A stretch of DNA of 64,000 nt. It comes from Methanoregula sp. GTDB lineage: Archaea; Halobacteriota; Methanomicrobia; Methanomicrobiales; Methanospirillaceae. Under the pieces are notes generated by a model. The model saw only the letters and a list, made by a program, of their open reading frames with translations, searched no databases and was not told where the DNA came from. The stretch lies in contig NZ_JAQTQD010000002.1 in NCBI RefSeq assembly GCF_028712425.1, positions 124,001 to 188,000 of the forward strand. The letters run 5' to 3'. Shown piece after piece: positions 54,157 through 63,202 of this stretch. The translations under genes and the position numbers were made by a program. Every line of letters starts with the position of its first letter. Positions within the stretch are counted from its first letter, which is position 1.

Positions 54157-54168
54157 TATTTTTATTCA
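54157..54168 (+). promoter_or_regulatory. TATA box for tRNA-Pro
   Basis: CTATTTTTATTC lies about 25 bases before the tRNA 5' end at 54191. Confidence 0.5.
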
Positions 54169-54190
54169 CCCGCCCCATCTATGATGGCAC

Positions 54191-54265
54191 GGGGTAGTAG
54201 GGTAGCCTGGTCCATCCTAGAGCGTTTGGGACGCTTTGACGGCGGTTCGAATCCGCCCTACCTCA
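54191..54265 (+). tRNA. tRNA-Pro (anticodon TGG)
   Basis: Acceptor GGGGTAG (54191-54197) pairs with CTACCTC (54258-54264), with one G-T pair; discriminator A at 54265, CCA not encoded. Anticodon arm GAGCG-TTTGGGA-CGCTT gives TGG. T arm GGCGG-TTCGAAT-CCGCC. D loop GGTAGCCTGG is typical. Length 75 bases. Confidence 0.93.
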
Positions 54266-54271
54266 TTTGTC

Positions 54272-54919
54272 ATGAGAAAGCAGGACGCAGCCCGGATCTA
54301 TGCCACCCTTTTGAAACGCTATCCGGATGCCCGTGAACCTGCTGGCAAGATCTGCCGCGGCTCCCCGTTCGAGGTTATTATCCTCACCATCCTCTCGGCT
54401 CAGACAACCGACAAGGCTGTCCTGAAGGTAAAACCCGCCCTATTCTCGAAATACCCGACGCCCGCAAAACTTGCAAAAGCGAAGGCCGGAGATGTGGAGA
54501 CGATCATTCACAGCCTCGGCTACTACCACGCAAAGGCAAAGAACATCATCGCCGCATCGCAGGTACTGATCGACCAGTTCGGCGGTAGTGTGCCGGAGAC
54601 GATGGACGAACTGCTCACGATCCCGGGCGTTGGGCGAAAAACTGCAAACATCGTGCTCTACCATGCGCTTGGTAAAAACGAGGGCATCGCTGTTGATACC
54701 CACGTCCGTCGGCTCGCGCAGCGGATCGGGTTCTCGGATACGGACAATGTTGTGGTCATCGAGCGCGAACTCATGGCGCTTTTCCCGCGAAAGGACTGGG
54801 GCGATCTCACCGATGTCCTGATTGCACACGGGCGGGCTACGTGCGATGCGAAGAAGCCGCAGTGCGGGGAATGCGTGATCCGGGAGATGTGCCGGTGGTA
54901 CCGGGAGAAATCGGCCTGA
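54272..54919 (+). CDS. nth: Endonuclease III
   Basis: DNA glycosylase/AP lyase for oxidised pyrimidines. The 215-residue protein has the helix-hairpin-helix LLTIPGVGRKTANIVLYHA with catalytic K123, D142 in AVDTHVRR, and the [4Fe-4S] cluster C191-x6-C198-x2-C201-x5-C207. The ATG at 54272 lies six bases after the tRNA-Pro; an in-frame extension would overlap the tRNA, so this start is right. It may be co-transcribed with the tRNA. Confidence 0.94.
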   Translation: MRKQDAARIYATLLKRYPDAREPAGKICRGSPFEVIILTILSAQTTDKAVLKVKPALFSKYPTPAKLAKAKAGDVETIIHSLGYYHAKAKNIIAASQVLIDQFGGSVPETMDELLTIPGVGRKTANIVLYHALGKNEGIAVDTHVRRLAQRIGFSDTDNVVVIERELMALFPRKDWGDLTDVLIAHGRATCDAKKPQCGECVIREMCRWYREKSA

Positions 54920-55017
54920 AGCGCAGACGCTAATCGTCGGAGACAGGTACGGGATTTAACCGGAATCTCCTTCCGGTTCCTCCATGCGGCCTCATGTCCA
55001 GAAATTCCTCCCTTCTT

Positions 55018-55188
55018 TGAACCAAAAGGCACCAATTAGGCAATTTTTAGAGTTCGAATTACCCTCCATATCCTCAAAATCTCGCCAAAAATCCAATATT
55101 TCCAAAACCGTATGCTGTAATTCGCGAAAAAACGCGACTTCCCAAAAACCCGTTTTTCAAAATGGACTCCGATCCGAAAAATAAGCCC
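55018..55188 (-). repeat. Long intergenic repeat, copy A (inverted)
   Basis: About 170 bases of AT-rich noncoding sequence. Its reverse complement begins GGGCTTATTTTTCGGATC and matches copy B at 61687 closely over the first ~85 bases and again over the last ~35 (GCCTAATTGGTGC near the end); the middle has drifted. It covers the 54920-55374 intergenic stretch in part; the remainder of that stretch shows no gene. Confidence 0.85.
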
Positions 55189-55374
55189 ATACCGGGGAGA
55201 TAGTTTTCTGGCAGAGTGACTCTCGGATATGCCCGAAAAACACGGTTCTCTTGCTGCATTCCTCCTGCCACACACATTATCCCGGCCCTGTCAGAGCTTC
55301 CGCGGGTCTAGCCCCGGGACGACCACGCACACCATTATGAATCAGTGTGTGCCTTTCTGAGTTTGGTCCCCTGC

Positions 55375-55713
55375 TTACAGCAGCTTCGTCTCTTCCGTGG
55401 GCTTGGGCACTTTCACGACCAGCACGCGGAAGACCGCGTTGCTCTCGTTCGTCCACTTGTGAGGGATCTTTGCCGGGCTCTCGACCAGCATGTCTTTTCC
55501 CACGGTTTCCCTCTCGCTCCCGATCTCGACAACACCGGTCCCTTCCAGCACGTAGAAGAAGACATCGACAGGGGTGATGTGCTTTTTGAGCGCCTCGCCG
55601 GGATTGAGCGTGATGACGACGGCCATCGCGTGGGGGGAGTCGTATATTTTTCGTGCATCCACATGGTGCGGGTTCGGGCCCGACACGACCTTTGCTACAT
55701 CCGTGATCTTCAT
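55375..55713 (-). CDS. Cupin-domain protein
   Basis: A 112-residue single-domain cupin. The first motif region is HITPVDVFFYVLEGTGVVEIG (histidine plus acidic residues) and the second PAKIPHKWTNESNAVFRVLVVKVP. The set of metal ligands is incomplete compared with typical cupins. Substrate unknown. It starts immediately after the reductase-like remnant on the same strand. Confidence 0.86.
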   Translation of the reverse strand: MKITDVAKVVSGPNPHHVDARKIYDSPHAMAVVITLNPGEALKKHITPVDVFFYVLEGTGVVEIGSERETVGKDMLVESPAKIPHKWTNESNAVFRVLVVKVPKPTEETKLL

Positions 55714-55714
55714 C

Positions 55715-55933
55715 TCATCTCACCATTTCACCTGGTATACAGGGAAGTAATGATAACAGCTCGGATTTCAGTGTTTCCCTGCCAATGCGTTCCATGAACC
55801 GGGCAGTCCGCTCGTTCGGTTGCGCAGTGCGCCGGTAATACTCAAGGAGCCGGCCCGCACAGTCCATGGCCTCAGCGGCAATCAGGTCGCCTGTCACGAG
55901 ATCGCCTGTCTGCGGCAGCAGAATGGAAACGGA
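55715..55933 (-). pseudogene. C-terminal remnant of a nitrite/sulfite reductase-like protein
   Basis: About 73 in-frame residues read VSILLPQTGDLVTGDLIAAE, then a helical tail AMDCAGRLLEYYRRTAQPNE, RTARFMERIGRETLK and a stop. This resembles the extreme C terminus of siroheme nitrite/sulfite reductases, where a helix precedes GERxGRxxxRxG. The body of the gene is missing: upstream lies the intact phoU-like gene, whose end touches it. A 50-residue product from an internal ATG (55867) cannot be ruled out. Confidence 0.45.
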
Positions 55934-55935
55934 AA

Positions 55936-56970
55936 TTACTTCCCGGCACGGGACTTGTGCGGGCCATGCTCGTGCTCGACCAGCAGGTTGATGACCGTTT
56001 CCGAGATGTCCCCGGCATATTCCCCTGAACGCCGGATGCTCTCTGCGATATAGCCAAGGTTGATCGCGACCGGCGTGTCCAGTTTCAGCACCATGTTGTT
56101 GATGTCCCCGCATATCTTTTCGAGCGCACTGATGGATTCGATATTCCGGTGAGCCTCTTTCATGTCGGCATCGAAGAACGAAACAATGCTCCGGTCGAAG
56201 GTTTCAAGCGACATGGCGCTGGCCTTACGGATTGCCGTGAGGACTTTTTTATCAACGTTGGCATCGATGATCGGGAGCGCGTGTTCGGCAATGCGGACCG
56301 CGTGGTCGCCGACCCGCTCGATGATCCGGCTCAGCATATAGTAATGCATCACCATGGAGGGCGAGATTGTCATCTTCCGCGAGAGCAACGCGTTCTGCAT
56401 GATCATGTTTGTCTGCCGGGCAACAAGCCAGTTGAGCCGGTCGGCATCCGTGTCCCGGTTGATAACATCATGGGCAAGGGTCTTGTTCCGTGTCTCAAGC
56501 GCCGTGATGGCATCCTCGTGCATGGCTCGTGCAACAACGTACATCCTCCTGATGGTATTCTCAAACGGCATCTCGGCCGGGTTGAGGAGGTCCTTGATGG
56601 CGATCGAAGTTGCCGTCTCTTCAACGACCTCCTGGCCGATCGTCATCTGGGTGAAGTCCCGGACAACGGTGCGGACAAAGGGGGGGAACCTGTCCTTTGT
56701 GGTGAGCCGGATCGTCGTAAATCCGGTGATGTAGGCGCCAATCAGCATCCGGAAGAGAAATGCCGGGTCCGAGAAAGATTTGCTGTCGATAACCTTCACC
56801 CGCTGGACCGGCTCGTCCGTGATCTTCTTTGTTACGAGAAGCGCCCCGTCCGGCTGAACCTCGAGCCCGACCGGATCGTTCTTTTTGATTTTCTGTTCAT
56901 CAGCCCATGCCTTCGGCAGGGTGACGACAAATGATGCCCCGCCGGTTACCTGCACTCTCCTGATCTCCAT
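55936..56970 (-). CDS. AbrB-PhoU type phosphate uptake regulator
   Basis: A 344-residue protein with an N-terminal SpoVT/AbrB-like DNA-binding domain (MEIRRVQVTGGASFVVTLPKAWADEQKIKKNDPVGLEV) followed by two PhoU-like helical repeats (NTIRRMYVVARAMHEDAITAL; RIIERVGDHAVRIAEHALPI; DINNMVLKLDTPVAINLGYIAESIRRSGEYAGDISE). The E/D-rich helices bind metal in PhoU. It is divergent from pstS, so probably a phosphate-responsive repressor of the pst operon. ATG 56970 has AAGGGGGGAA just upstream; an earlier GTG at 57006 is not needed. Confidence 0.9.
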   Translation of the reverse strand: MEIRRVQVTGGASFVVTLPKAWADEQKIKKNDPVGLEVQPDGALLVTKKITDEPVQRVKVIDSKSFSDPAFLFRMLIGAYITGFTTIRLTTKDRFPPFVRTVVRDFTQMTIGQEVVEETATSIAIKDLLNPAEMPFENTIRRMYVVARAMHEDAITALETRNKTLAHDVINRDTDADRLNWLVARQTNMIMQNALLSRKMTISPSMVMHYYMLSRIIERVGDHAVRIAEHALPIIDANVDKKVLTAIRKASAMSLETFDRSIVSFFDADMKEAHRNIESISALEKICGDINNMVLKLDTPVAINLGYIAESIRRSGEYAGDISETVINLLVEHEHGPHKSRAGK

Positions 56971-57104
56971 TGTTCCCCCCTTTGCGTCCCGGATAATCCG
57001 AGTCACCTATATGTCTCTATCTTCCTCTTTAGTGTATATATATCTTTATAGTTTATGTCGAAAATCAGTATATATGCTCCCGTGAAATTGCTGATAGAAC
57101 ATCC
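56971..57104. promoter_or_regulatory. Divergent promoter region between the AbrB-PhoU regulator and pstS
   Basis: An AT-rich region with TATA-like stretches for both directions: TATATATATC around 57035-57045 and GTATATATG at 57067-57076 on the plus strand, 30 bases before the pstS ATG. Binding sites for the divergent regulator would be expected here; no clear palindrome stands out. Confidence 0.5.
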
Positions 57105-58106
57105 ATGAATGCGAATCGGAGTTCCATCCTGATTGTTGCCGTAAGCCTCATTGCACTCGTCATGCTTGCAGTGGCTGCTGGCTGTACCGGTACCAGTACT
57201 GGTGCTGAAGCAAAGACCGTTGACCCCACCGCAGTTCCTGCTGCGGCCATGGACCAGATCCCGGCAGCGGCCCCTGCTTCGCCCGAAGCAACCGTTGCCG
57301 AAACACCGGCAGAAAAGCCCCTCTCTGCCCCCACCGGCCAGAAGCAGACTCTCAGGATCAGCGGCTCGACCACGGTCCTCCCGATCGTCCAGAAGGCTGC
57401 CGACCAGTACATGGCAACCCACCCGGACGCGGACATCCAGATATCCGGCGGCGGATCCGGCGTTGGTATCCAGGCCATCGGTGCAAAGACCGTTGACATC
57501 GGCATGTCCTCGCGTGACATCACCAGTGCCGAGATGACCAAGTACCCCTCGTTCGTTGTGACCACGGTTGCACAGGATGGTATTGCCGTTGTTGTCAACC
57601 CCGCAAACACGATCCCGTACATCACGCTCGACCAGATAAAGAACATCTACATGGGTAAGACTACCAAGTGGTCGGAGATCACCGGAGCCGGTGTCCCCGG
57701 CACCAACAACCAGATCGTGGTGATCGGCCGTGACAGCGCCTCGGGCACCCGCGCCTTCTTCGATGAGCACCTGCTGGCAAAGAAGACCCCGACGGCAAAG
57801 ATGCTTGAGAAGAACTCCAACGGCGCCGTTCTCCAGACCGTTGCCCAGACACCCGGTTCAATCGGTTATGTCTCGATTGGTTTCGTGAGCAAGGATGTCA
57901 CGGCACTTCCGATCTGGTATAATGCCGACAAGGTCATTGCGCCGAACCTTGAGAATGTCAAGTCCCGCGATTACCCGGTCTCCCGTAACCTCTATGTCAT
58001 AACAAATGGCCAGCCCTCCGGGCTTACCGGCGACTTCATCACCTACATCCTCAGCGCAGACGGCCAGAAGATCGTGGCTGACGAAGGATACGTGACCGTC
58101 GGTTGA
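57105..58106 (+). CDS. pstS: Phosphate-binding lipoprotein
   Basis: Extracellular phosphate receptor of the Pst ABC transporter. The 333-residue protein has a lipobox AVAAGC (Cys27), a Pro/Ala linker, and the phosphate-binding motifs LRISGSTTVLPIVQKAAD, ISGGGSGVGIQAIGAKTVDIGMSSRDI and VVIGRDSASGTRAFFDEHL. Next gene, 48 bases on, is the fused permease. Confidence 0.95.
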   Translation: MNANRSSILIVAVSLIALVMLAVAAGCTGTSTGAEAKTVDPTAVPAAAMDQIPAAAPASPEATVAETPAEKPLSAPTGQKQTLRISGSTTVLPIVQKAADQYMATHPDADIQISGGGSGVGIQAIGAKTVDIGMSSRDITSAEMTKYPSFVVTTVAQDGIAVVVNPANTIPYITLDQIKNIYMGKTTKWSEITGAGVPGTNNQIVVIGRDSASGTRAFFDEHLLAKKTPTAKMLEKNSNGAVLQTVAQTPGSIGYVSIGFVSKDVTALPIWYNADKVIAPNLENVKSRDYPVSRNLYVITNGQPSGLTGDFITYILSADGQKIVADEGYVTVG

Positions 58107-58154
58107 TGTGCGAGGGAAGAAACAACACATTTTCTTGAACGGAGGCTGGTTGCC

Positions 58155-60107
58155 TTGGACTTCACGGGAAAAACAAACGGTGTCACCCCACGATCCGGGA
58201 ACACTGCACGCCTCTTTGTTCTTAAGGAACGTTCTGTTAAATCCGTCTTCTTCTTCACAGCCGCTTTTGCCGTAATTGTCGTGTCATTCATCCTGCTCTT
58301 CTTGTTCCGGGACGCATCCCCGATCTTTGCCGATGTCGGCATCGCGAATTTCCTCTTCGGGCCTGTCTGGGCCCCGACCGCAGCAGAGCCGTTGTACGGC
58401 ATCTGGCCGCTCATTGTCGGGACGCTCCTCGTCACCCTGGGCGCGATGATCTTCTCCGTCCCGCTTTCCCTTGGCTGTGCAATCTACATCTCCGAACTCG
58501 CGTCGCCGAAAGTCAGGGCAGTCCTCAAGCCTGCGGTTGAACTGCTGGCCGGGATCCCGTCGGTCGTGTACGGGTTCTTCGGGCTCATCGTCCTCACGAA
58601 CTTCATCCGGGTGAGCTTCGATATCCCCTCGGGAGAGACTTGGCTTGCCGCATCGGTCCTGCTCGGGATCATGGCCCTCCCCACGATCATCAGCGTCTCG
58701 GAGGACGCGATCAGCTCCGTCCCCCACGAGTACAAGGAGGGGTCGCTTGCCATCGGGGCAACCCGGTGGCAGACCATCAGCCAGGTTCTCGTGCCGGCCG
58801 CGCTCTCCGGCATTGCCGCCGCCATCATCCTCGGCATCGGCCGGGTTGTCGGCGAGACCATGGCCGTGCTGATGGTTGCCGGGAATGCGGCCATCATCCC
58901 GGACCCGATCTGGAACCTCCTCTCGCCCCTCCGGACCCTGACCGCAACGCTCGGCATCGAGATGGGGGAGGTCCCGGTGGGCAGCGAACATTACAGCGCC
59001 CTCTTCGGGATCGCGGTCGTGCTGCTCATCATCACGCTCATCATCAACCTCTCTGCGGTCGCGATCCTCCACTGGCTGAAAGAACGGCGGACAACCACGG
59101 CCGGGAAACAACCCTTCCTCGCACCGGAGACCCGGCGGAAGGTTGTTTTCATCGCCGAGATGCTCGCGCTCGCGGTGCTGCTGGTCTTCCTGACATCGGT
59201 CTCCTGGTGGCTGGCACCGGTCATCCTCATGGCCTGCTGCCTGTGGCTGGCCGGAAGACCGTATCTTTCGGAGAAAAGGATCCAGACCCTGGCTTTCTGC
59301 CTGGTCGGCCTTGCAACGATCATCGTCCTTGCCATCCTCTTCATCATCCTCTCCGACATCGTTGTCCACGGCCTGCCGGCACTCAGCTGGGACTTCCTTA
59401 CCCAGCCCCCCCGGGACCTTGGCCGCGAGGGCGGGATCTTCCCGGCCATCATCGGGACGCTCTATCTCATTGCCGGCGCGATCGCCATTGCCCTGCCCCT
59501 TGGCGTAGGGGCCGCGGTCTACCTTGTCGAATATACCCGGGAAGGGAAGATCACGAAAGTCATCCGGACCGGGGTCGATCTGCTCAATGGCACACCCTCG
59601 ATCGTATTCGGCCTCTTCGGGTTCGCCTTCATCGTCCTTTATCTGAACCTGGGGGTCTCGCTCCTTGCCGGGCAGATCACGCTTGCCCTGATGGTCCTGC
59701 CGACCGTCATCCGGACAACAGAAGAATCGTTAAAAAACATCCCGCAGTCGCTCCGCGAGGGAAGCCTTGCGCTCGGGGCAACCAAGTGGCAGACCATCAG
59801 CCAGGTCGTCATACCCCCGGCCGTGCCGGGGATCGTGACCGGCGCCATCCTCTCCATCGGCCGGGCTGCCGGGGAGACTGCGCCGATCATGTTCACGGCG
59901 GTTGTCTTCTCGAGCCGGTTCCTGCCCGACTCGGTCTTCGACCCGGTCATGGCGCTGCCGTACCACCTCTTCATCCTGGCAACCAATGTGCCCGGGTCGT
60001 CGATGAACAAATACGGGACCGCACTCGTTCTGCTCCTGCTCGTCATCGGGTTCTATGCAGTCGCGATCCTGGTAAGAACGCATTTCCAGAACAAAGCACG
60101 GGGATAA
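58155..60107 (+). CDS. pstCA: Fused phosphate permease PstC-PstA
   Basis: A single 650-residue protein carrying both permease subunits. The first half (about 1-315) is PstC-like and the second (about 380-650) PstA-like; each has a complete EAA loop: EYKEGSLAIGATRWQTISQVLVP and SLREGSLALGATKWQTISQVVIP. Most organisms use two genes. The start is TTG 58155 with GGAGG (58141-58145) before it. It is followed three bases later by pstB. Confidence 0.92.
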   Translation: MDFTGKTNGVTPRSGNTARLFVLKERSVKSVFFFTAAFAVIVVSFILLFLFRDASPIFADVGIANFLFGPVWAPTAAEPLYGIWPLIVGTLLVTLGAMIFSVPLSLGCAIYISELASPKVRAVLKPAVELLAGIPSVVYGFFGLIVLTNFIRVSFDIPSGETWLAASVLLGIMALPTIISVSEDAISSVPHEYKEGSLAIGATRWQTISQVLVPAALSGIAAAIILGIGRVVGETMAVLMVAGNAAIIPDPIWNLLSPLRTLTATLGIEMGEVPVGSEHYSALFGIAVVLLIITLIINLSAVAILHWLKERRTTTAGKQPFLAPETRRKVVFIAEMLALAVLLVFLTSVSWWLAPVILMACCLWLAGRPYLSEKRIQTLAFCLVGLATIIVLAILFIILSDIVVHGLPALSWDFLTQPPRDLGREGGIFPAIIGTLYLIAGAIAIALPLGVGAAVYLVEYTREGKITKVIRTGVDLLNGTPSIVFGLFGFAFIVLYLNLGVSLLAGQITLALMVLPTVIRTTEESLKNIPQSLREGSLALGATKWQTISQVVIPPAVPGIVTGAILSIGRAAGETAPIMFTAVVFSSRFLPDSVFDPVMALPYHLFILATNVPGSSMNKYGTALVLLLLVIGFYAVAILVRTHFQNKARG

Positions 60108-60110
60108 ACC

Positions 60111-60872
60111 ATGTCCGAATCCGCAATTATCACTACAAACAACCTCAACCTCTGGTATAACGGGAAGCACGCCCTTGAGTCGGTCTCGATGAAGGTGCCG
60201 AAGAACCGGGTCACCGCCCTGATCGGCCCCTCGGGCTGCGGGAAGTCGACCCTGCTCCGGTGCTTCAACCGGCTGAACGATCTCATCGACCACGTGAAGA
60301 TCGCGGGGGAGATCACGCTCGATGACGAGAACATCCATGCTCCGTCCATCGATGTCGTGACCCTCCGGAAGAAGGTCGGCATGGTCTTCCAGAAGCCCAA
60401 CCCGTTCCCGAAGACCATCTACGACAACATTGCGTACGGCCCCCGGGTCCATGGCGTCCGGGACACGTGCGAGCTCGACCGGATCGTGGAGCAGAGCCTC
60501 CGCCATGCCGCACTCTGGGATGAAGTGAAGGACCGGCTGAACGACTCGGCTCTCGGCCTCTCGGGCGGCCAGCAGCAGCGGCTCTGTATTGCGCGGACGC
60601 TCGCGGTCGAGCCGGAAGTGATCCTGATGGATGAACCCTGCTCGGCGCTCGACCCGATCGCAACCGCGAAGATCGAGAACCTCATCGAGATGCTCAAGGC
60701 GGACTACACGGTCATCATCGTGACCCACAACATGCAGCAGGCAGCGCGGGTCAGCGATTACACGGGATTCATGTACCTCGGCAAGCTGATCGAGTGCGGA
60801 AAGACCAAGCAGATCTTCGAGCACCCGGCCGAAGAGCTGACGGAGAATTATATCACCGGGCGGTTCGGGTAG
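60111..60872 (+). CDS. pstB: Phosphate ABC transporter ATP-binding protein
   Basis: The 253-residue ATPase of the Pst system. Walker [10 protein letters not shown] (39-47), signature [18 protein letters not shown], Walker [16 protein letters not shown] and the switch histidine in [13 protein letters not shown]. Spaced seven bases from phoU downstream. Confidence 0.97.
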   Translation: MSESAIITTNNLNLWYNGKHALESVSMKVPKNRVTALIGPSGCGKSTLLRCFNRLNDLIDHVKIAGEITLDDENIHAPSIDVVTLRKKVGMVFQKPNPFPKTIYDNIAYGPRVHGVRDTCELDRIVEQSLRHAALWDEVKDRLNDSALGLSGGQQQRLCIARTLAVEPEVILMDEPCSALDPIATAKIENLIEMLKADYTVIIVTHNMQQAARVSDYTGFMYLGKLIECGKTKQIFEHPAEELTENYITGRFG

Positions 60873-60879
60873 GTGAACC

Positions 60880-61530
60880 ATGGCAGAAAAATTCCACACG
60901 GAACTATCAGAACTCAGGAAGGAAGCAGTGGAGATGGCACACTTCGGGAGGTCCATGCTGCGGGATGCCGTGGATGCCCTCATCCGGCAGGATGAGGAGC
61001 TTGCCGTCTCCGTTGTCGAGAGGAAGGAAGAGATCCACAAAATGGAAGTCCGGCTCGAAGAGCGCTGCTACCAGCTCATTGCGCTCAACCAGCCGATGGC
61101 AAAGGACATGCGGATCATCGCGTGCACGCTCAAGGTGATTACCGCCTCGCTCCGCATCGGGCGCTACGGGAAAGTGATCGCAAACATTGTCCGGGACCTG
61201 TCCGACAACCCGCATATCGCACACCTCATGAGCCTCCCTCACATGGCCGAGCTCGTCATCGATATGGTAGACGACGCGATCGAGGCCTACGATACCGACA
61301 ATCTCCGGCTCATCGAATCCTTCTCATCCCGCGACGACACCATCGACGCCCTCCGTCACTCGATCTTCCGGCAGGGGATCACCTACATGATGGAGGACCC
61401 GCGGACCATCTCGCGGTGCACGCACTACATCATGGTTGCCCGGTACTTAGAACGCTGCGCCGACCATGCCTGCAAGATCGCCGAGAACGTCCAGTACATG
61501 GAGACCGGGGAGAGGGTGGAGATCCACTGA
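60880..61530 (+). CDS. phoU: PhoU phosphate-signalling protein
   Basis: A 216-residue protein of two three-helix PhoU repeats (ELRKEAVEMAHFGRSMLRDAVDALIRQDEELAVSVVERKEEIHKMEVRLEERC; RIGRYGKVIANIVRDL; YLERCADHACKIAENVQYM). It controls the activity of the Pst transporter. Last gene of the pst operon. An inverted repeat (TCGAAGAAC/GTTCTTCGA) lies 36 bases after its stop. Confidence 0.94.
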   Translation: MAEKFHTELSELRKEAVEMAHFGRSMLRDAVDALIRQDEELAVSVVERKEEIHKMEVRLEERCYQLIALNQPMAKDMRIIACTLKVITASLRIGRYGKVIANIVRDLSDNPHIAHLMSLPHMAELVIDMVDDAIEAYDTDNLRLIESFSSRDDTIDALRHSIFRQGITYMMEDPRTISRCTHYIMVARYLERCADHACKIAENVQYMETGERVEIH

Positions 61531-61565
61531 AGGGCGGCAGGGGGGATTTCAGAGAGACTCTTCGC

Positions 61566-61586
61566 TCGAAGAACTTCGTTCTTCGA
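61566..61586 (+). terminator. Stem-loop after phoU
   Basis: TCGAAGAAC (61566-61574), loop TTC, GTTCTTCGA (61578-61586): nine perfect pairs. Pyrimidine-rich sequence (AGACTTTCTTCTC) follows but no T run, so termination is likely but not certain. Confidence 0.4.
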
Positions 61587-61686
61587 AGACTTTCTTCTCA
61601 TGTCTCAAGTCTGATGCCTCTCGACATTCTCAAGCTCTTACTCTCTGTTCGGGAGTAATCGCACTATGGAATTATCTCTTTAATTT

Positions 61687-61856
61687 GGGCTTATTTTTCG
61701 GATCAGAGGCCATTTTGGAAAACGGGTTTTTGGGAACTCGCGTTTTTTGGTGAATTACAGGGGGCTGTTTTGGATCGGATGGCGAATTGGCGTTACTTTG
61801 TGCATTTTGGGGGCATTTCAGACTTCAAAAATAGCCTAATTGGTGCTTTTTGAATC
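61687..61856 (+). repeat. Long intergenic repeat, copy B
   Basis: Inverted relative to copy A at 55018-55188 and similar to its reverse complement: GGGCTTATTTTTCGGATC, an AACGGGTTTTTGGGAA block, GAATTACAG, and near the end GCCTAATTGGTGC. The segment between the two copies contains the cupin, reductase remnant, AbrB-PhoU, pst operon and phoU. Nothing coding seen in 61531-62019. Confidence 0.85.
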
Positions 61857-62019
61857 GATTTGGAGGATGGGTGTCAGGGAAGTGTGGGGCTGAAGGAACC
61901 GGGAGGGGGTGCCGGACCTCCGGATATCGGATCATCGTTCGTGGAACTCATCAGGTTTTTCGACGGAGGTCTGAATAGAGCCCAATAGTGCCGGGATTGC
62001 CGGAAGGTGACGATGGAGT

Positions 62020-63051
62020 TCAGTACCCTATCACTACCCGGATCATTGCAAACGCAGCAAATCCGATCAGGGCACTGATTGGGATCGTGAGGATCCACGC
62101 CCACATGATCGTCCGTGCAACGCCCCACTTCACCGTGCTCGTCCCCATGGTTGTCCCGACCCCCATGATGGACGTGCAGATGATGTGGGTCGTGCTCACC
62201 GGGATTCCGACAATTGATGCACCAATGATCGTTGATGCCCCGGCAGTTTCAGCTGCGAACCCGTGCACCGGGCGAAGCTTGGTGATTTTGTATCCCATGG
62301 TCTTCACAATCCGCCAGCCGCCCGAGAGCGTGCCAAGGGCAATGGCAGTATGGGCGATGAGGATCACCCAGAGCGGGACGGGGAGATGGTTCGGGTCGGC
62401 AGCTGCCCCGAAGTACCCGATAGAAAAGAGGAGCGGGACGATGATCCCCATGGTCTTCTGCGCATCGTTCGTGCCATGGCTGAAACTGTAGGCGGCCGCG
62501 GAAAAGAGCTGGAGCCGCTTGAAATGGGTCTCTGCGGAAAGTTTGTTTGCCTTCTTCGTGATGTTGAGGATGGCTGCCATAAAGAGGAATCCGCAGGTAA
62601 GGCCGATCAGCGGAGAAACGACCATGAAGAGGGCAACCTCCCCGACCGTTGACCATTTAATCGCAGCAATCCCGGCCGCGGACAGGCCCGCACCGGTCAT
62701 CCCACCAATGAGCGCGTGGGACGATGAGGTGGGAAGCCCGAAGAACCAGGTGATCAGGTTCCAGGATATGGCGCCGATAAGGGCACAGAGGATGATGTAC
62801 GGGACGGCGGCAGTCTCGACAACATTCAGCTGGATGATCTTGCTGATGGTGCTCGCCACCGCGACACCAAAGCCGAACGCGGCAACAAAGTTGAAGAAGG
62901 CTGCAAAGACCACGGCATTTCGGGGGGAGAGGACCTTGGTTGAAACAACCGTGGATATGGAATTTGGCGAATCGTGGAAGCCGTTCGTGAAGTCAAAAAC
63001 CAGTGCTACACCGATAATGAAGATGATCAGGCCCCACGAAGCTTCGATCAT
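62020..63051 (-). CDS. pitA: Pit-family inorganic phosphate transporter (1)
   Basis: A 343-residue phosphate:cation symporter with about ten membrane helices. The two half signatures are VFDFTNGFHDSPNSISTVVSTK and AAYSFSHGTNDAQKTMGIIVPL. Low-affinity constitutive uptake is the usual role, complementing the Pst system. A second, closely similar gene follows at 63203. Confidence 0.93.
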   Translation of the reverse strand: MIEASWGLIIFIIGVALVFDFTNGFHDSPNSISTVVSTKVLSPRNAVVFAAFFNFVAAFGFGVAVASTISKIIQLNVVETAAVPYIILCALIGAISWNLITWFFGLPTSSSHALIGGMTGAGLSAAGIAAIKWSTVGEVALFMVVSPLIGLTCGFLFMAAILNITKKANKLSAETHFKRLQLFSAAAYSFSHGTNDAQKTMGIIVPLLFSIGYFGAAADPNHLPVPLWVILIAHTAIALGTLSGGWRIVKTMGYKITKLRPVHGFAAETAGASTIIGASIVGIPVSTTHIICTSIMGVGTTMGTSTVKWGVARTIMWAWILTIPISALIGFAAFAMIRVVIGY

Positions 63052-63202
63052 ACCGTAGTACCCCTTATCACGTGAAGATCTTGTTAACCTGTCGGTAAGC
63101 GGGTAATTCTTTCCGGCCCAGACGGACTATTCCCGGAACGGGCGGGCACTCGCGTGAGAAGGGGGCGATCCGTGCAACATGAAAAGGATTTTCCAAATAA
63201 GA

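Noticed and set aside
54236-54271. Upstream extension of endonuclease III
   Set aside because: Overlaps the tRNA-Pro gene.
58640-60160. 506-codon plus-strand frame inside pstCA
   Set aside because: Arg/His/Pro-rich, no domain, out of frame with the permease that has EAA loops.
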